Below are positions 1 through 8,367 of a stretch of 64,000 nucleotides of DNA, in pieces. Under the pieces are notes generated by a model. The model saw only the letters and a program-made list of their open reading frames with translations. It was not told the DNA's origin and ran no database searches. The stretch is from Halobacillus ihumii. GTDB lineage: Bacteria; Bacillota; Bacilli; Bacillales; Halobacillaceae. The stretch's first letter is position 1. Every line of letters begins with the position of its first letter. The stretch lies in the NCBI RefSeq assembly GCF_902726645.1, contig NZ_CACVAO010000001.1:2518501-2582500 (forward strand), written 5' to 3'. Both the position numbers and the translations under genes were made by a program.

Positions 1-1
1 T

Positions 2-772
2 ACGGGTTCTACAGAGGTGGGCAGCCATATCGGAGAGCTCGCCGGAAAGCATCTAAAGGATACGGCCCTTGAATTAGGCGGTAATAACGCAATGCTCGTC
101 CTTGATGACGCTGATATTGACAGGGCTGTCGAAGCTGCTTCCTTCGGTAAGTTTTTACACCAAGGACAAATTTGCATCGCACTCAACCGAATCATTGTTC
201 ATGAGTCAGTTCATGATGAATTTGTATCAGCTCTTCAGCAAAAAATCCAAAAGCTGCAGGTTGGCGACCCTGCTGAAAAAGAAACGATCGTGGGTCCGCT
301 CATTAATCAAGAAGCCGCTGAGCGTATTCAAAAGAATATGAACGACAGCCTTGAACAGGGAGCTGAAAAACTTGCTGGCGGAGAGGTAACGGGAAACTTG
401 ATACAACCGACTTTATTAACAAATGTAACGAATGACATGCCAATTGCGAACAACGAAATCTTCGGTCCGGTAGCTGCTGTTATTCAAGTGGCTAATGAAG
501 AGGAAGCGATTAAACTGGCTAATGACTCACCATATGGCTTAAGTGGTTCGGTGTTCACGACTGATATTCATCGTGGTGTTGAAGTAGCTAAACAAATAGA
601 CACGGGTATGATTCATGTGAACGACCAATCTGTCAACGATGAAGGACATGTTGCCTTCGGTGGTGAAAAACAATCTGGACTAGGACGTTTTGGCGGTTCT
701 TGGGCAATTGATAAATTTACAACAGTCAAAACGATTGGGGTCATGAGCGGGTATCGAGAATTTCCATTTTAA
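2..772 (+). CDS. Aldehyde dehydrogenase, C-terminal part (5' end outside window)
   Basis: The reading frame is open from base 2, so the gene begins upstream of the window. The visible part starts at the conserved TGSTEVG segment of NAD(P)-dependent aldehyde dehydrogenases. It then shows the general-base glutamate in ELGGNN, the catalytic cysteine in GQIC (codon 173-175) and the NEIFGPV motif near the cofactor pocket. It oxidises an aldehyde to a carboxylic acid in the cytoplasm. The wording around the active cysteine resembles the benzaldehyde/vanillin dehydrogenase group (YfmT type), but the substrate cannot be set from half a protein. A strong terminator follows the stop codon. Confidence 0.93.
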   Translation, partial: TGSTEVGSHIGELAGKHLKDTALELGGNNAMLVLDDADIDRAVEAASFGKFLHQGQICIALNRIIVHESVHDEFVSALQQKIQKLQVGDPAEKETIVGPLINQEAAERIQKNMNDSLEQGAEKLAGGEVTGNLIQPTLLTNVTNDMPIANNEIFGPVAAVIQVANEEEAIKLANDSPYGLSGSVFTTDIHRGVEVAKQIDTGMIHVNDQSVNDEGHVAFGGEKQSGLGRFGGSWAIDKFTTVKTIGVMSGYREFPF

Positions 773-782
773 TAAATAAAGA

Positions 783-818
783 CGGAGTCAGAGTGCTATT
801 GCTCTGACTCCGCTTTTT
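783..818 (+). terminator. Intrinsic terminator after the aldehyde dehydrogenase gene
   Basis: A perfect 11-bp stem (783-793 with 802-812) with an 8-base loop is followed by CTTTTT. It lies between convergent genes and overlaps the 3' end of the minus-strand aminotransferase gene. Confidence 0.9.
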
Positions 819-1983
819 GGAATTTTTTAAAGCGACGGATTGATTCTTCAAGGTCTTCTTTCGAGTTATTCAGTCCAATTCTAACGTATCCTTCCCCATA
901 GGTTCCAAAGCCAATACCTGGAGCCACAAACAATCCAACTTGATCCAGCAAAGCATCAGCAAAAGATTGTGATGAATAGCCTTCAGGTACCTTCAACCAT
1001 ACGAAAAAGGATCCTTTACATGGCTGGAGGTCCCAGCCTAACTCTTCAAACCCTTCTGCCAGAATATCTCTTCTTTCCTCATACGTTTGCCGTAATTCTC
1101 TAACAGAATCCTGAGGCTCAAGTAAAGCTGTAGCTGTAGCTTCCTGAAGGGCACCGAACAGACTCACATGATAGTGATCCTGAATTAGTTCGATCGCTTC
1201 GACCACACTAGGGTTTCCAACAGCAAAGGCAACACGCCACCCAGCCATGTTATAAGTTTTAGACATCGTATAGATTTCAATTCCCACTTCTTTTGATCCA
1301 GGCATTTGCAGAAAACTCAGCGGTTTTTTATGTTCATCAAATCCGATAGCTCCATACGCGAAATCATGAACCACACAAATATCATGCATATCAGCAAAGT
1401 CAATGGTTTCCTGGAAAAATTCCTCTGAAGCGACAGCTCCTGTAGGGTTATTTGGATAGTTGAGGAACATTAATTTAGCTTTTTCCAAAATGTTGTTGTC
1501 CAATTGTGCATAGTCTGGTAGAAAGTCATTCTCGCGCAGAAGCGGCATCGACTTCATGACAGCATCGGCTATGGAGACACCAGACCAGTAATCTGGGTAA
1601 CCAGGATCAGGCACGAGTGCGACATCTCCCGGATTAAGAAGGCACTGACTTAGCTCTACAAGCCCGGCTTTACTGCCGGACATGATTGCAACTTCTGAGG
1701 AGGGGTCTACTTCAACGTCATATTCACGTTTATAGAACTCAGCGACCGACTCCTTTAGAAAATCAAATCCCTTAAAGGGCGGGTATTTATGATAAACCGG
1801 GTTTTCAGAGGCCTTTTGCAATGATTGAACAACGTGGGGAGGGGTAGGTTGATCGGGATTACCCTGTCCCAAGTTCAGAACATCGTGGCCTTGGTTCTGA
1901 TATGTATTTAACTTTTTAACGAGTGTTGCAAAAAATTGATCGGGCAGTCTTTTCAGCGTTTCCGATTGGGGGAATGTTTTCAT
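796..1983 (-). CDS. mtnE: PLP-dependent aminotransferase, MtnE type
   Basis: Fold-type I aminotransferase of 395 residues. GQGNPDQPTPPH lies near the N-terminus, NYPNNPTG near residue 175, and the PLP lysine is K242 in SKTYNMAGWR. The wording is close to B. subtilis MtnE (YkrV), which transaminates 2-keto-4-methylthiobutyrate to methionine at the end of methionine salvage, using glutamine among its donors. The reading frame extends upstream to 2001, but AAGGTG seven bases before the ATG at 1983 identifies the start. No other salvage genes are next to it, but an MtnU-type amidase lies 2.8 kb away on the same strand. A different amino acid substrate remains possible. Confidence 0.82.
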   Translation of the reverse strand: MKTFPQSETLKRLPDQFFATLVKKLNTYQNQGHDVLNLGQGNPDQPTPPHVVQSLQKASENPVYHKYPPFKGFDFLKESVAEFYKREYDVEVDPSSEVAIMSGSKAGLVELSQCLLNPGDVALVPDPGYPDYWSGVSIADAVMKSMPLLRENDFLPDYAQLDNNILEKAKLMFLNYPNNPTGAVASEEFFQETIDFADMHDICVVHDFAYGAIGFDEHKKPLSFLQMPGSKEVGIEIYTMSKTYNMAGWRVAFAVGNPSVVEAIELIQDHYHVSLFGALQEATATALLEPQDSVRELRQTYEERRDILAEGFEELGWDLQPCKGSFFVWLKVPEGYSSQSFADALLDQVGLFVAPGIGFGTYGEGYVRIGLNNSKEDLEESIRRFKKFQKAESEQ

Positions 1984-2125
1984 AGTATCGCACCTTTTCA
2001 TAAAATTTTTGAAAAGTCTAATAAGTTATCATAACGTGTGAACGGTAATTTGTAAAGCAGCTCTGTTTTTGCTGAACTGCAAATTGGGGTATAAATAAGA
2101 TAGATGATGAGAAGGAGTGGTCGGA

Positions 2126-3457
2126 ATGAAGTTTGTGATTATTGGCGGAGATGCAGCCGGCATGAGTGCGGCGATGCAAATTGTTCGTAATAGTGAAGGA
2201 AATGAAATTGTTACGTTGGAACGTGGTGAAATCTATTCGTACGGCCAGTGTGGTCTGCCATATGTATTTGGAGGAGAGGTGGAATCATTTGATGATTTAG
2301 TTGCCAGAACGCCGGAGCAGTTTCGCAATAAGTATGGAATTGATGCGAGGCAGCTTCATGAAGTTACCAAAGTGGACTGTGACCACAAAGTCGTTTACGG
2401 AATCGATCATAACAGCGGGGAAAAGTTTAAAGAATCCTATGATCGTTTACTTATCGCTACGGGTGCAGATCCCGTCATGCCGCCATGGGAAGGAAAGGAT
2501 CTGTCTGGTATTTACTCATTAAAAACGATCCCTGATGCAAAGGATATTATGGCCGGGTTAGGAGATAAAGCAGATCAAGTGACGATTATCGGTGGAGGTT
2601 ATATTGGCCTGGAGATGGCTGAGAATTTGGCTGCCATTGGGAAGAAAATAAATATTATTGATCGTGGCGATCGTTTAGGCAAAATTTTTGACGAAGATAT
2701 GAGTGAATTCATTCATAAGGAAGCTGAGAAGCAAGGTGTTGAGTTGTTACTTGGTGAATCTGTAGAAGGGTTCAATGGAACGAAAAAGGTAAACAGTGTG
2801 ATCACCGATAAAGGAGAATATGAAACTGATCTTGTTCTGGCAGCTGTCGGTGTAGCTCCTAACACTTCTTTTTTAAACGGAACAGGCATTTATACGAGTT
2901 ATCATCAGGCGATTGAAGTAAATGCTTTTATGGAAACGAGCATTATGGATATTTATGCAGCGGGAGATTGTGCTACACAGTTTAACCGTGTTAAGCAGCG
3001 GCCGGATTATGTGCCGCTTGGAACCCATGCAAATAAACAAGGTCGAATTGCAGGGTTAAATATGGTAGATCACCCTCGAACTTTTCAGGGGATTGTCGGT
3101 ACTTCCATTCTGAAGTTCTTCGATTTGACGCTTGGCAGGACAGGAATTTCCTCCCAGGAGGCAAAGGAAGCACATATCCCTTACAAAACAGTGAAAATTG
3201 ACTCTACACACGCAGCCGGATATTATTCAAAAGAAGATCCGATGACACTGAAACTGATTTACGATGAACAATCAAGACAGTTACTTGGAGGCCAGGTTAT
3301 CGGAGGTCAGGGTGTTGATAAACGAATCGATGTGCTGGCAACAGCGATTTACCATGGTATGAAGGTTGATGAGCTTGTTGATTTGGATCTCTCTTACTCT
3401 CCGCCTTATAACAGTGTGTGGGATCCGATTCAGCAAGCGGCGCGCCGTGCTAAGTGA
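2126..3457 (+). CDS. cdr: CoA-disulfide reductase / NADH oxidase family flavoprotein
   Basis: FAD- and NAD(P)H-dependent pyridine nucleotide-disulfide oxidoreductase of 443 residues. It has an N-terminal [10 protein letters not shown] dinucleotide fold, the single active-site cysteine C42 in YGQCGLPY, a second nucleotide fold at [13 protein letters not shown], and the FAD-contacting segment YAAGDCA. One cysteine rather than a CxxxxC pair is the hallmark of CoA-disulfide reductases and water-forming NADH oxidases. There is no C-terminal rhodanese domain. GAAGGAG at 2111-2117 sits 8 bases before the ATG at 2126; the GTG at 2117 lies inside that site and is rejected. It likely maintains reduced CoA, but an NADH oxidase or polysulfide reductase role cannot be excluded. 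Confidence 0.85.
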   Translation: MKFVIIGGDAAGMSAAMQIVRNSEGNEIVTLERGEIYSYGQCGLPYVFGGEVESFDDLVARTPEQFRNKYGIDARQLHEVTKVDCDHKVVYGIDHNSGEKFKESYDRLLIATGADPVMPPWEGKDLSGIYSLKTIPDAKDIMAGLGDKADQVTIIGGGYIGLEMAENLAAIGKKINIIDRGDRLGKIFDEDMSEFIHKEAEKQGVELLLGESVEGFNGTKKVNSVITDKGEYETDLVLAAVGVAPNTSFLNGTGIYTSYHQAIEVNAFMETSIMDIYAAGDCATQFNRVKQRPDYVPLGTHANKQGRIAGLNMVDHPRTFQGIVGTSILKFFDLTLGRTGISSQEAKEAHIPYKTVKIDSTHAAGYYSKEDPMTLKLIYDEQSRQLLGGQVIGGQGVDKRIDVLATAIYHGMKVDELVDLDLSYSPPYNSVWDPIQQAARRAK

Positions 3458-3550
3458 AACATTTTTCCCTGGTCGGAGCGGATGTGTGAAATGCGGCAGT
3501 AGTGCAGACGCCTCTAAAAGCAGTAATATTTTTGATTTATTTTTTGGATA

Positions 3551-3588
3551 AAGGTAAAGCATCCACAAGGCTGGGTGCTTTTCCTTTT
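3551..3588 (+). terminator. Terminator after cdr
   Basis: A 14-bp stem with two imperfect pairs (3551-3564 with 3573-3586) ends in a T run. Confidence 0.7.
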
Positions 3589-3681
3589 GGAAATTATATC
3601 CTTAAAAAGACAATGTTGTGATAAAATAAATAAAAGCAGAAACAGGGGAGCAACAAACAGCAGAACGAAAGGGGAAAGCAC

Positions 3682-4413
3682 ATGGAGTATAAAGGTCCAT
3701 CAGTCTATGATGAGGATGATTTTTTCCAACGTTTTTTATCAAGAAGAAATAGGGTGGATAGTCCAAATAATACAATGGAATACCCGGCTTTTATGAAGTT
3801 GCTCGGAGAAGTGGATCAGACAAAGATTCTTGACCTTGGGTGTGGAGATGCTCAGTTTGGTGTGAAGTTGCTCAATCAAGGGTGCTCATCATACGAAGGA
3901 GTGGAAGGTTCGCGTAACATGGCAGCGCAAGCAGCAAAAAATCTTAACGGATTACAAGGACACGTGTCTCATTCCTATTTAGAGGAATGGAACTACCCTT
4001 TGAACCACTATGATTTTGTCATTTCACGGATGTCCTTCCATTACATAGAAAAACTTGAGCACATTTTTAAGCAAATTAATCGAGCGCTTCATGAAAATGG
4101 CAGGTTTATTTTTAGTGTCCAACATCCAGTGTTAACAGCTTCACAAGTGAGTGCTGTGCAATCATCGAGAAAGACTAATTGGGTGGTCGATGACTATTTT
4201 CAAGGGAGAAAACGAGTTGAACCGTGGATCGATGAACAAGTCGTTAAATATCATCGCACGATTGAAGACTATGTTAAAATCATCAAAGCATCTGGTTTTA
4301 AAATGGACGATATAAGTGAATGTACGCCTAAGAGGGAAATGTTTACTAGTGAGGAAGAGTATCGGCGAAGATTGCGGATTCCGCTGTTCCTAATATTTGC
4401 TTGCCATAAATAG
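3682..4413 (+). CDS. Class I SAM-dependent methyltransferase
   Basis: A soluble 243-residue protein with the SAM-binding motif ILDLGCGDAQFG near residue 50, an acidic VEGS segment after the second strand, and the SFHYIE / LHENGRFIFSVQHP pattern typical of Methyltransf_11/25 domains. AAAGGGGAAAG precedes the ATG. The substrate is unknown. It stands alone between cdr and the amidase gene, with a weak hairpin after its stop. A second unrelated class I methyltransferase occurs at 31028-31786. Confidence 0.85.
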   Translation: MEYKGPSVYDEDDFFQRFLSRRNRVDSPNNTMEYPAFMKLLGEVDQTKILDLGCGDAQFGVKLLNQGCSSYEGVEGSRNMAAQAAKNLNGLQGHVSHSYLEEWNYPLNHYDFVISRMSFHYIEKLEHIFKQINRALHENGRFIFSVQHPVLTASQVSAVQSSRKTNWVVDDYFQGRKRVEPWIDEQVVKYHRTIEDYVKIIKASGFKMDDISECTPKREMFTSEEEYRRRLRIPLFLIFACHK

Positions 4414-4799
4414 AAGAGAATTGGGATAAAACTGAATAAAGCATAAAGTAATCCGAACTAGTCAAATCAGCTCGGATTATTTGTGTTCCAAGGGAGAGGT
4501 TTTACCATCGCTCCGTCGGCCCCACAGGACGTGCCGAACTTAGTCGAACTTCCTCTGTCTCGTGTATAGTAGAACCTTTCTCTAAACGAGCTTCCTCAGA
4601 AAACAAAGAACGCTTTTCAGCGGGGCCTTCGACTCGCGCTGTTCCCACATGAGATTTCTGTGGGATTTAGAATAGGGGTTCTTCCATGAAAAAAGCCCTC
4701 CGTTATGATGCATTTGTACAACCAAATACAAACATCAAAAGGAGGACTTTCCCTTGAATCATAAAAAAGATTCACGTAAAGGTATAAGATTACGCTGAA
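4414..4799. repeat. Gene-free stretch with terminator hairpin, dispersed GC-rich repeats and a possible insertion-sequence remnant
   Basis: No gene is visible. A hairpin (about 4446-4456 with 4472-4482) probably terminates the methyltransferase transcript. From about 4510 to 4680 there are GC-rich inverted segments, including a CCCCACAGGACGTG motif that recurs in altered form near 5665, 44016 and 49636. Bases 4690-4798 look like the 5' end of a lost insertion sequence: imperfect inverted AGCCCTCC/GGAGGACT arms, a strong AAAGGAGGA ribosome site and a TTG-started frame of 14 codons that runs into TGA. Confidence 0.45.
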
Positions 4800-5582
4800 T
4801 TACTTATAAAGATCGGGTCTGCGGTCCTGAAATATCGGAATCTGTTCGCGAATAGCCTCTACTCTGGAAAAATCAACTTCTACAATCAATATCTCTTCCT
4901 CTTCACTGGCCTCACCAACGACCGTCCCCCATGGGTCAATCACAAGTGAATGACCGCCAAATTCGTTATTAGGATCGGCTCCAACTCGGTTACAAGCAAT
5001 GACGAAACATTGGTTTTCGATAGCGCGGCTGATTAATATATTCCGCCAATGCTCAGTCCTCGGCTTTGGCCATTCAGCCGTGACGAACAATCCACGGGCA
5101 CCTTCAAGCATGTGCGTTCGAATCCATTCAGGGAAGCGAATATCATAACAGATCACACCAGCTACAGGTGTATTTCCTAATTGAAATACACCCTGTTGAT
5201 CCCCTGATTTCAAAAATTTCTCTTCATCCATCAAGCGGAATAAGTGGGCTTTTCGATACTTCAGACGACGCTGACCAGACTCATCATAGACAACAAACGT
5301 ATTGTAAAAATCCTCTCCATCACGTTCGGCTACAGAACCTGCGACCGTAACCTTATGTTGTTGTGCCAATTCCATCATTAATTGGTGGGTAGGACCGTCT
5401 ATTTCTTCTGCGATTTCATCAAAACGACCTAAATCGTAACCTGTCGTCCACATTTCAGGAAGAAGAATAACTTCCCCGCCATGTTCAACAGCTTCTTTTA
5501 TGTGTGTCCGTGCATGATTTCGGTTCACTTCGGGATCACCAAAAGCTATATCCATTTGAATAATTGCCAAATTTGTTGTCAT
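4800..5582 (-). CDS. mtnU: Nitrilase-superfamily omega-amidase, MtnU type
   Basis: Carbon-nitrogen hydrolase of 260 residues with the full nitrilase triad: E43 in LLPEMW, K111 in YRKAHLF and C145 in ICYDIRFPEW. The wording is very close to B. subtilis MtnU (YkrU), which sits beside mtnE and acts as an omega-amidase on the alpha-ketoglutaramate made when MtnE uses glutamine as donor. The ribosome site AGAGGTGAG places the start at 5582, not at the upstream ATG at 5600. The same-strand mtnE copy in this window supports a shared pathway even though two plus-strand genes separate them. Confidence 0.88.
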   Translation of the reverse strand: MTTNLAIIQMDIAFGDPEVNRNHARTHIKEAVEHGGEVILLPEMWTTGYDLGRFDEIAEEIDGPTHQLMMELAQQHKVTVAGSVAERDGEDFYNTFVVYDESGQRRLKYRKAHLFRLMDEEKFLKSGDQQGVFQLGNTPVAGVICYDIRFPEWIRTHMLEGARGLFVTAEWPKPRTEHWRNILISRAIENQCFVIACNRVGADPNNEFGGHSLVIDPWGTVVGEASEEEEILIVEVDFSRVEAIREQIPIFQDRRPDLYK

Positions 5583-5758
5583 TGTCTCACCTCTTTCCAT
5601 TCAGTGTACCAGAAATTGCTGTCCGTTTGTGGCCGTACAGGAATTTATAAAGTAGTTGCCAGGCGAACTACCCCGCGTCCTGTGGAGCACTTTGTATGAA
5701 AAGCTTATAACCATGCTACAATATTAGCATAATCATAAAAGGAGAGGACGTAGGGTCT

Positions 5759-7501
5759 ATGTTTGAGCTGCTTTTGCCGATGCTAGAGCGTTTGGGCATT
5801 ATAGTAACTGTTGCTTTTATTATTACTCGTTTTCGTTTTTTTCGTGAATTGATCGATCAGAAGACACTTGACCGGCCTCAGCAATATATGGCGATCGTGT
5901 TTTTTGGATTGTTTGGAATTATAGGTACGTACACAGGCATTACATATGATGTGCATTCATTTGAATATAGCAGCTGGGCCATCAATCTCGGTGAGTCCGA
6001 GGCACTTGCCAATTCTCGTGTAATCGGGATAGTTGCTGCTGGGTTGTTTGGCGGCTACCGGATTGGCGTGGGGGCAGGGTTAATAGCCGGAATCCACCGA
6101 TTTTCCCTTGGGGGATTCACAGGATTTGCGTGTGGAATCTCAGCGGTGATAGCGGGGCTGATAGCCGGTTTGTTTCACAAAAAGGAGCAACCCCTAAAGT
6201 TAAAGACGGCATTAGTAGTCGGGGCGCTTGCAGAGACAGTACAGATGGGTATTATCCTTACCATTTCAGCGCCATTTGCTCGTGCTTGGGAGCTGGTACA
6301 GGAGATTGGCCTGCCGATGATCGTGGCCAACGGGGTCGGGTCGGCTTTGTTCTTACTCATTATACGTAATGTATTAAATGAGGAAGAGAAGGCAGGAGCG
6401 ATCCAGGCACAAAGAGCGCTTAAACTGGCGGAATCTACAATTTCATATTTGCGTAGAGGTTTGACGATGGACTCCGCGCAAAAGGCCTGCCAGATTATTT
6501 ATAATGAAGTAGGGGTTCGGGCAATTTCAATGACGGATAATCAGAGAATATTGGCTCATGTTGGACAGGCAGACGACCACCATCAGCCGGGGGGAATGAT
6601 TCTGACACAAGCTACAAAAGAGGTCATTCGAACAGGCGAACTCGTTGTCGCTCGTCATGAGGATATCAACTGCAGTGATCCGGACTGTCCTCTCGGAGCT
6701 GCTGTTATCGCTCCGCTCAACAGGAAACAGGAAGTCGTCGGGACGTTGAAGTTTTATGTTCAATCTGAAAAAGAAGTGTCGAACGTACTACTTGAATTGA
6801 TTCAGGGTTTAAGTGCCTTGCTTGGTCAGCAGCTTGAAATTGCAGAAGCTGAGAAAGCTCAGGAACTGGCGAGGGCAGCCGAAGTAAAGGCACTGCAAGC
6901 CCAGGTAAATCCTCATTTTCTTTTTAACTCATTGAATGTGATTGTTTCCCTTACACGCTCAGAACCTGATCAGGCCAGAGCATTATTGATTGCTCTTTCT
7001 AAATTTTTCAGACAAAATCTCGAATCAACGACAAGAACATGGACCTCATTGAAGGAAGAGCTTCAGCATGTGAAGTCTTACCTAACCATCGAGGAGACTC
7101 GATTCGTTGATAAATTACATGTGCGCTATGAGGTGGAGGATCGGGCGCTGGGAGTAAAAATTGCCCCTTTAACTCTTCAGCCTTTAGTAGAAAATTGTAT
7201 CAAACACGGAATTAAAGATCAGGAAGAAGATTGCGAAATTACGATACAGATTAAACACGTGACCGAAGGCGTACACATATCTGTCATAGACAATGGAAGC
7301 GGTATTCTTCCAGAGCGATTGAAGGCGCTGGGAGGTGAGGAAGTAGAGTCTGAAGAAGGAACAGGGTTAGGGTTATACAATGTGAATAAACGTCTTAAGC
7401 ATATGCACGGGAGTCAATCGGCACTACATATTAGCAGTGAACCGGGCAAAGGAACAGAGATTTCCTTTTTCATTGGAATAAGAGAGGAGGAATCTGTATG
7501 A
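5759..7501 (+). CDS. lytS: LytS-family sensor histidine kinase
   Basis: A 580-residue membrane kinase. About six hydrophobic segments in residues 1-200 form a 5TM-5TMR_LYT sensor. A GAF-like region (about 220-360) contains CSDPDCPLGAAVIAPL. The His_kinase domain has phospho-acceptor H386 in NPHFLFNSLN, followed by a HATPase_c domain with ENCIKHG and GTGLGLYNV. Family members sense extracellular pyruvate (B. subtilis LytS, E. coli BtsS) or cell-envelope state. It overlaps the response-regulator gene by 4 bases, and a CstA-family transporter gene follows, which points to pyruvate or a related carboxylate as the signal. Confidence 0.93.
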   Translation: MFELLLPMLERLGIIVTVAFIITRFRFFRELIDQKTLDRPQQYMAIVFFGLFGIIGTYTGITYDVHSFEYSSWAINLGESEALANSRVIGIVAAGLFGGYRIGVGAGLIAGIHRFSLGGFTGFACGISAVIAGLIAGLFHKKEQPLKLKTALVVGALAETVQMGIILTISAPFARAWELVQEIGLPMIVANGVGSALFLLIIRNVLNEEEKAGAIQAQRALKLAESTISYLRRGLTMDSAQKACQIIYNEVGVRAISMTDNQRILAHVGQADDHHQPGGMILTQATKEVIRTGELVVARHEDINCSDPDCPLGAAVIAPLNRKQEVVGTLKFYVQSEKEVSNVLLELIQGLSALLGQQLEIAEAEKAQELARAAEVKALQAQVNPHFLFNSLNVIVSLTRSEPDQARALLIALSKFFRQNLESTTRTWTSLKEELQHVKSYLTIEETRFVDKLHVRYEVEDRALGVKIAPLTLQPLVENCIKHGIKDQEEDCEITIQIKHVTEGVHISVIDNGSGILPERLKALGGEEVESEEGTGLGLYNVNKRLKHMHGSQSALHISSEPGKGTEISFFIGIREEESV

Positions 7502-8226
7502 GAATGACAGTGGTGGTGGTTGATGATGAACGATTTAGCCGGGAGGAGCTCATTTTCTTGTTAGAAAAGCATCCTTCTATAGAAGTAATCGGGGAAGCTG
7601 ATTCAGGTGAGGCAGCGTTAATGAAAACGATACAGTTGCAGCCTGATGTTCTGTTTCTTGATGTGGAAATGCCAAAAATGGATGGGATGGAAGTAGCTCA
7701 ATCTGTCCAAGAATTAAAAAAAGTGCCTGTAATTGTTTTTGCAACAGCTTATTCCCATTTTGCCGCTGAAGCGTTTCGCCATGAAGCCGTGGACTACCTG
7801 CTTAAACCATTTGATGAAGATCAGTTCTCCGAGACTATCGAACGGCTGAAGAAAAGGCTATTTGGAAGCAGTGGTCCAGCAGCTCAAGCTCAGTTACCTG
7901 CGAAACTAGCTGTAGAAGAAGAAGGTGAAATCAGTTACCTTGACCCTGCAGACATTTTATATGTGTACCGAGAAGGACGGGTAACGAAGATCGTAGGAAA
8001 AAACAAAACACATGATACAAAATGGCCGTTAAAGGATATAGAAGAACGATTGGAACCTTTTTCTTTTTTCAGAATTCACAAGAGCTATCTCGTTAATCTC
8101 GATTACGTTGATCGGCTTACACCCTGGTTTAACGGTGCTTATCAACTGGAATTAAAAGGCCATAAGGAAAGACTCTCGGTTAGCCGTAACTATATTAAGG
8201 CCTTAAGAAAACAATTAGAGTTATGA
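7498..8226 (+). CDS. lytT: LytTR-family response regulator
   Basis: A 242-residue regulator: receiver domain (residues 3-115) with D9/D10, phospho-acceptor D55 in LFLDVEMP, and K in YLLKPF. It is followed by a LytTR DNA-binding domain (about 138-240). Its ATG overlaps the lytS stop as ATGA, and GAGGAGG lies 7 bases before it, so the pair is translationally coupled. LytTR proteins bind pairs of about 9-bp direct repeats about 21 bp apart. Exactly such a pair (TAACATGTT twice) lies upstream of the next gene, which is its likely target. Confidence 0.95.
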   Translation: MRMTVVVVDDERFSREELIFLLEKHPSIEVIGEADSGEAALMKTIQLQPDVLFLDVEMPKMDGMEVAQSVQELKKVPVIVFATAYSHFAAEAFRHEAVDYLLKPFDEDQFSETIERLKKRLFGSSGPAAQAQLPAKLAVEEEGEISYLDPADILYVYREGRVTKIVGKNKTHDTKWPLKDIEERLEPFSFFRIHKSYLVNLDYVDRLTPWFNGAYQLELKGHKERLSVSRNYIKALRKQLEL

Positions 8227-8254
8227 ATTTCAAGTGTATGACAGTCAAGCTTTT

Positions 8255-8284
8255 TAACATGTTATACAACATATTTAACATGTT
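8255..8284 (+). promoter_or_regulatory. Candidate LytT operator: two TAACATGTT copies 21 bp apart
   Basis: TAACATGTT occurs at 8255-8263 and 8276-8284, giving a 12-base spacer. LytTR-type regulators such as AgrA use 9-bp direct repeats with 12-13-base spacers. The pair ends about 13 bases before the expected -35 region of the cstA promoter, the normal position for activation. Confidence 0.65.
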
Positions 8285-8319
8285 GAACACAAATAGCACT
8301 CATGAAAGCGGTTCCTTGC

Positions 8320-8325
8320 TATGAT
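8320..8325 (+). promoter_or_regulatory. cstA promoter -10 box (TATGAT), no recognisable -35
   Basis: TATGAT lies 13-18 bases downstream of a poor -35 (CACTCA-like), as expected for an activator-dependent sigma-A promoter. Transcription would start near 8332, inside the cre site. Confidence 0.5.
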
Positions 8326-8327
8326 AG

Positions 8328-8341
8328 TGAAAACGATTACA
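8328..8341 (+). promoter_or_regulatory. Catabolite-responsive element (cre) for CcpA
   Basis: TGAAAACGATTACA matches every fixed position of the cre consensus TGWAANCGNTNWCA. It overlaps the predicted start of cstA transcription, a repressing position. A weaker cre-like sequence (TGAAAGCGGTTCCT) lies at 8303-8316. Confidence 0.8.
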
Positions 8342-8367
8342 AAACATAGTGAGGGAGGAAAATAGAC

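Noticed and set aside
1984-2125. S-box (SAM) riboswitch before the mtnE-like gene
   Set aside because: The shared divergent region is only about 140 bases and shows none of the conserved S-box segments or a terminator.
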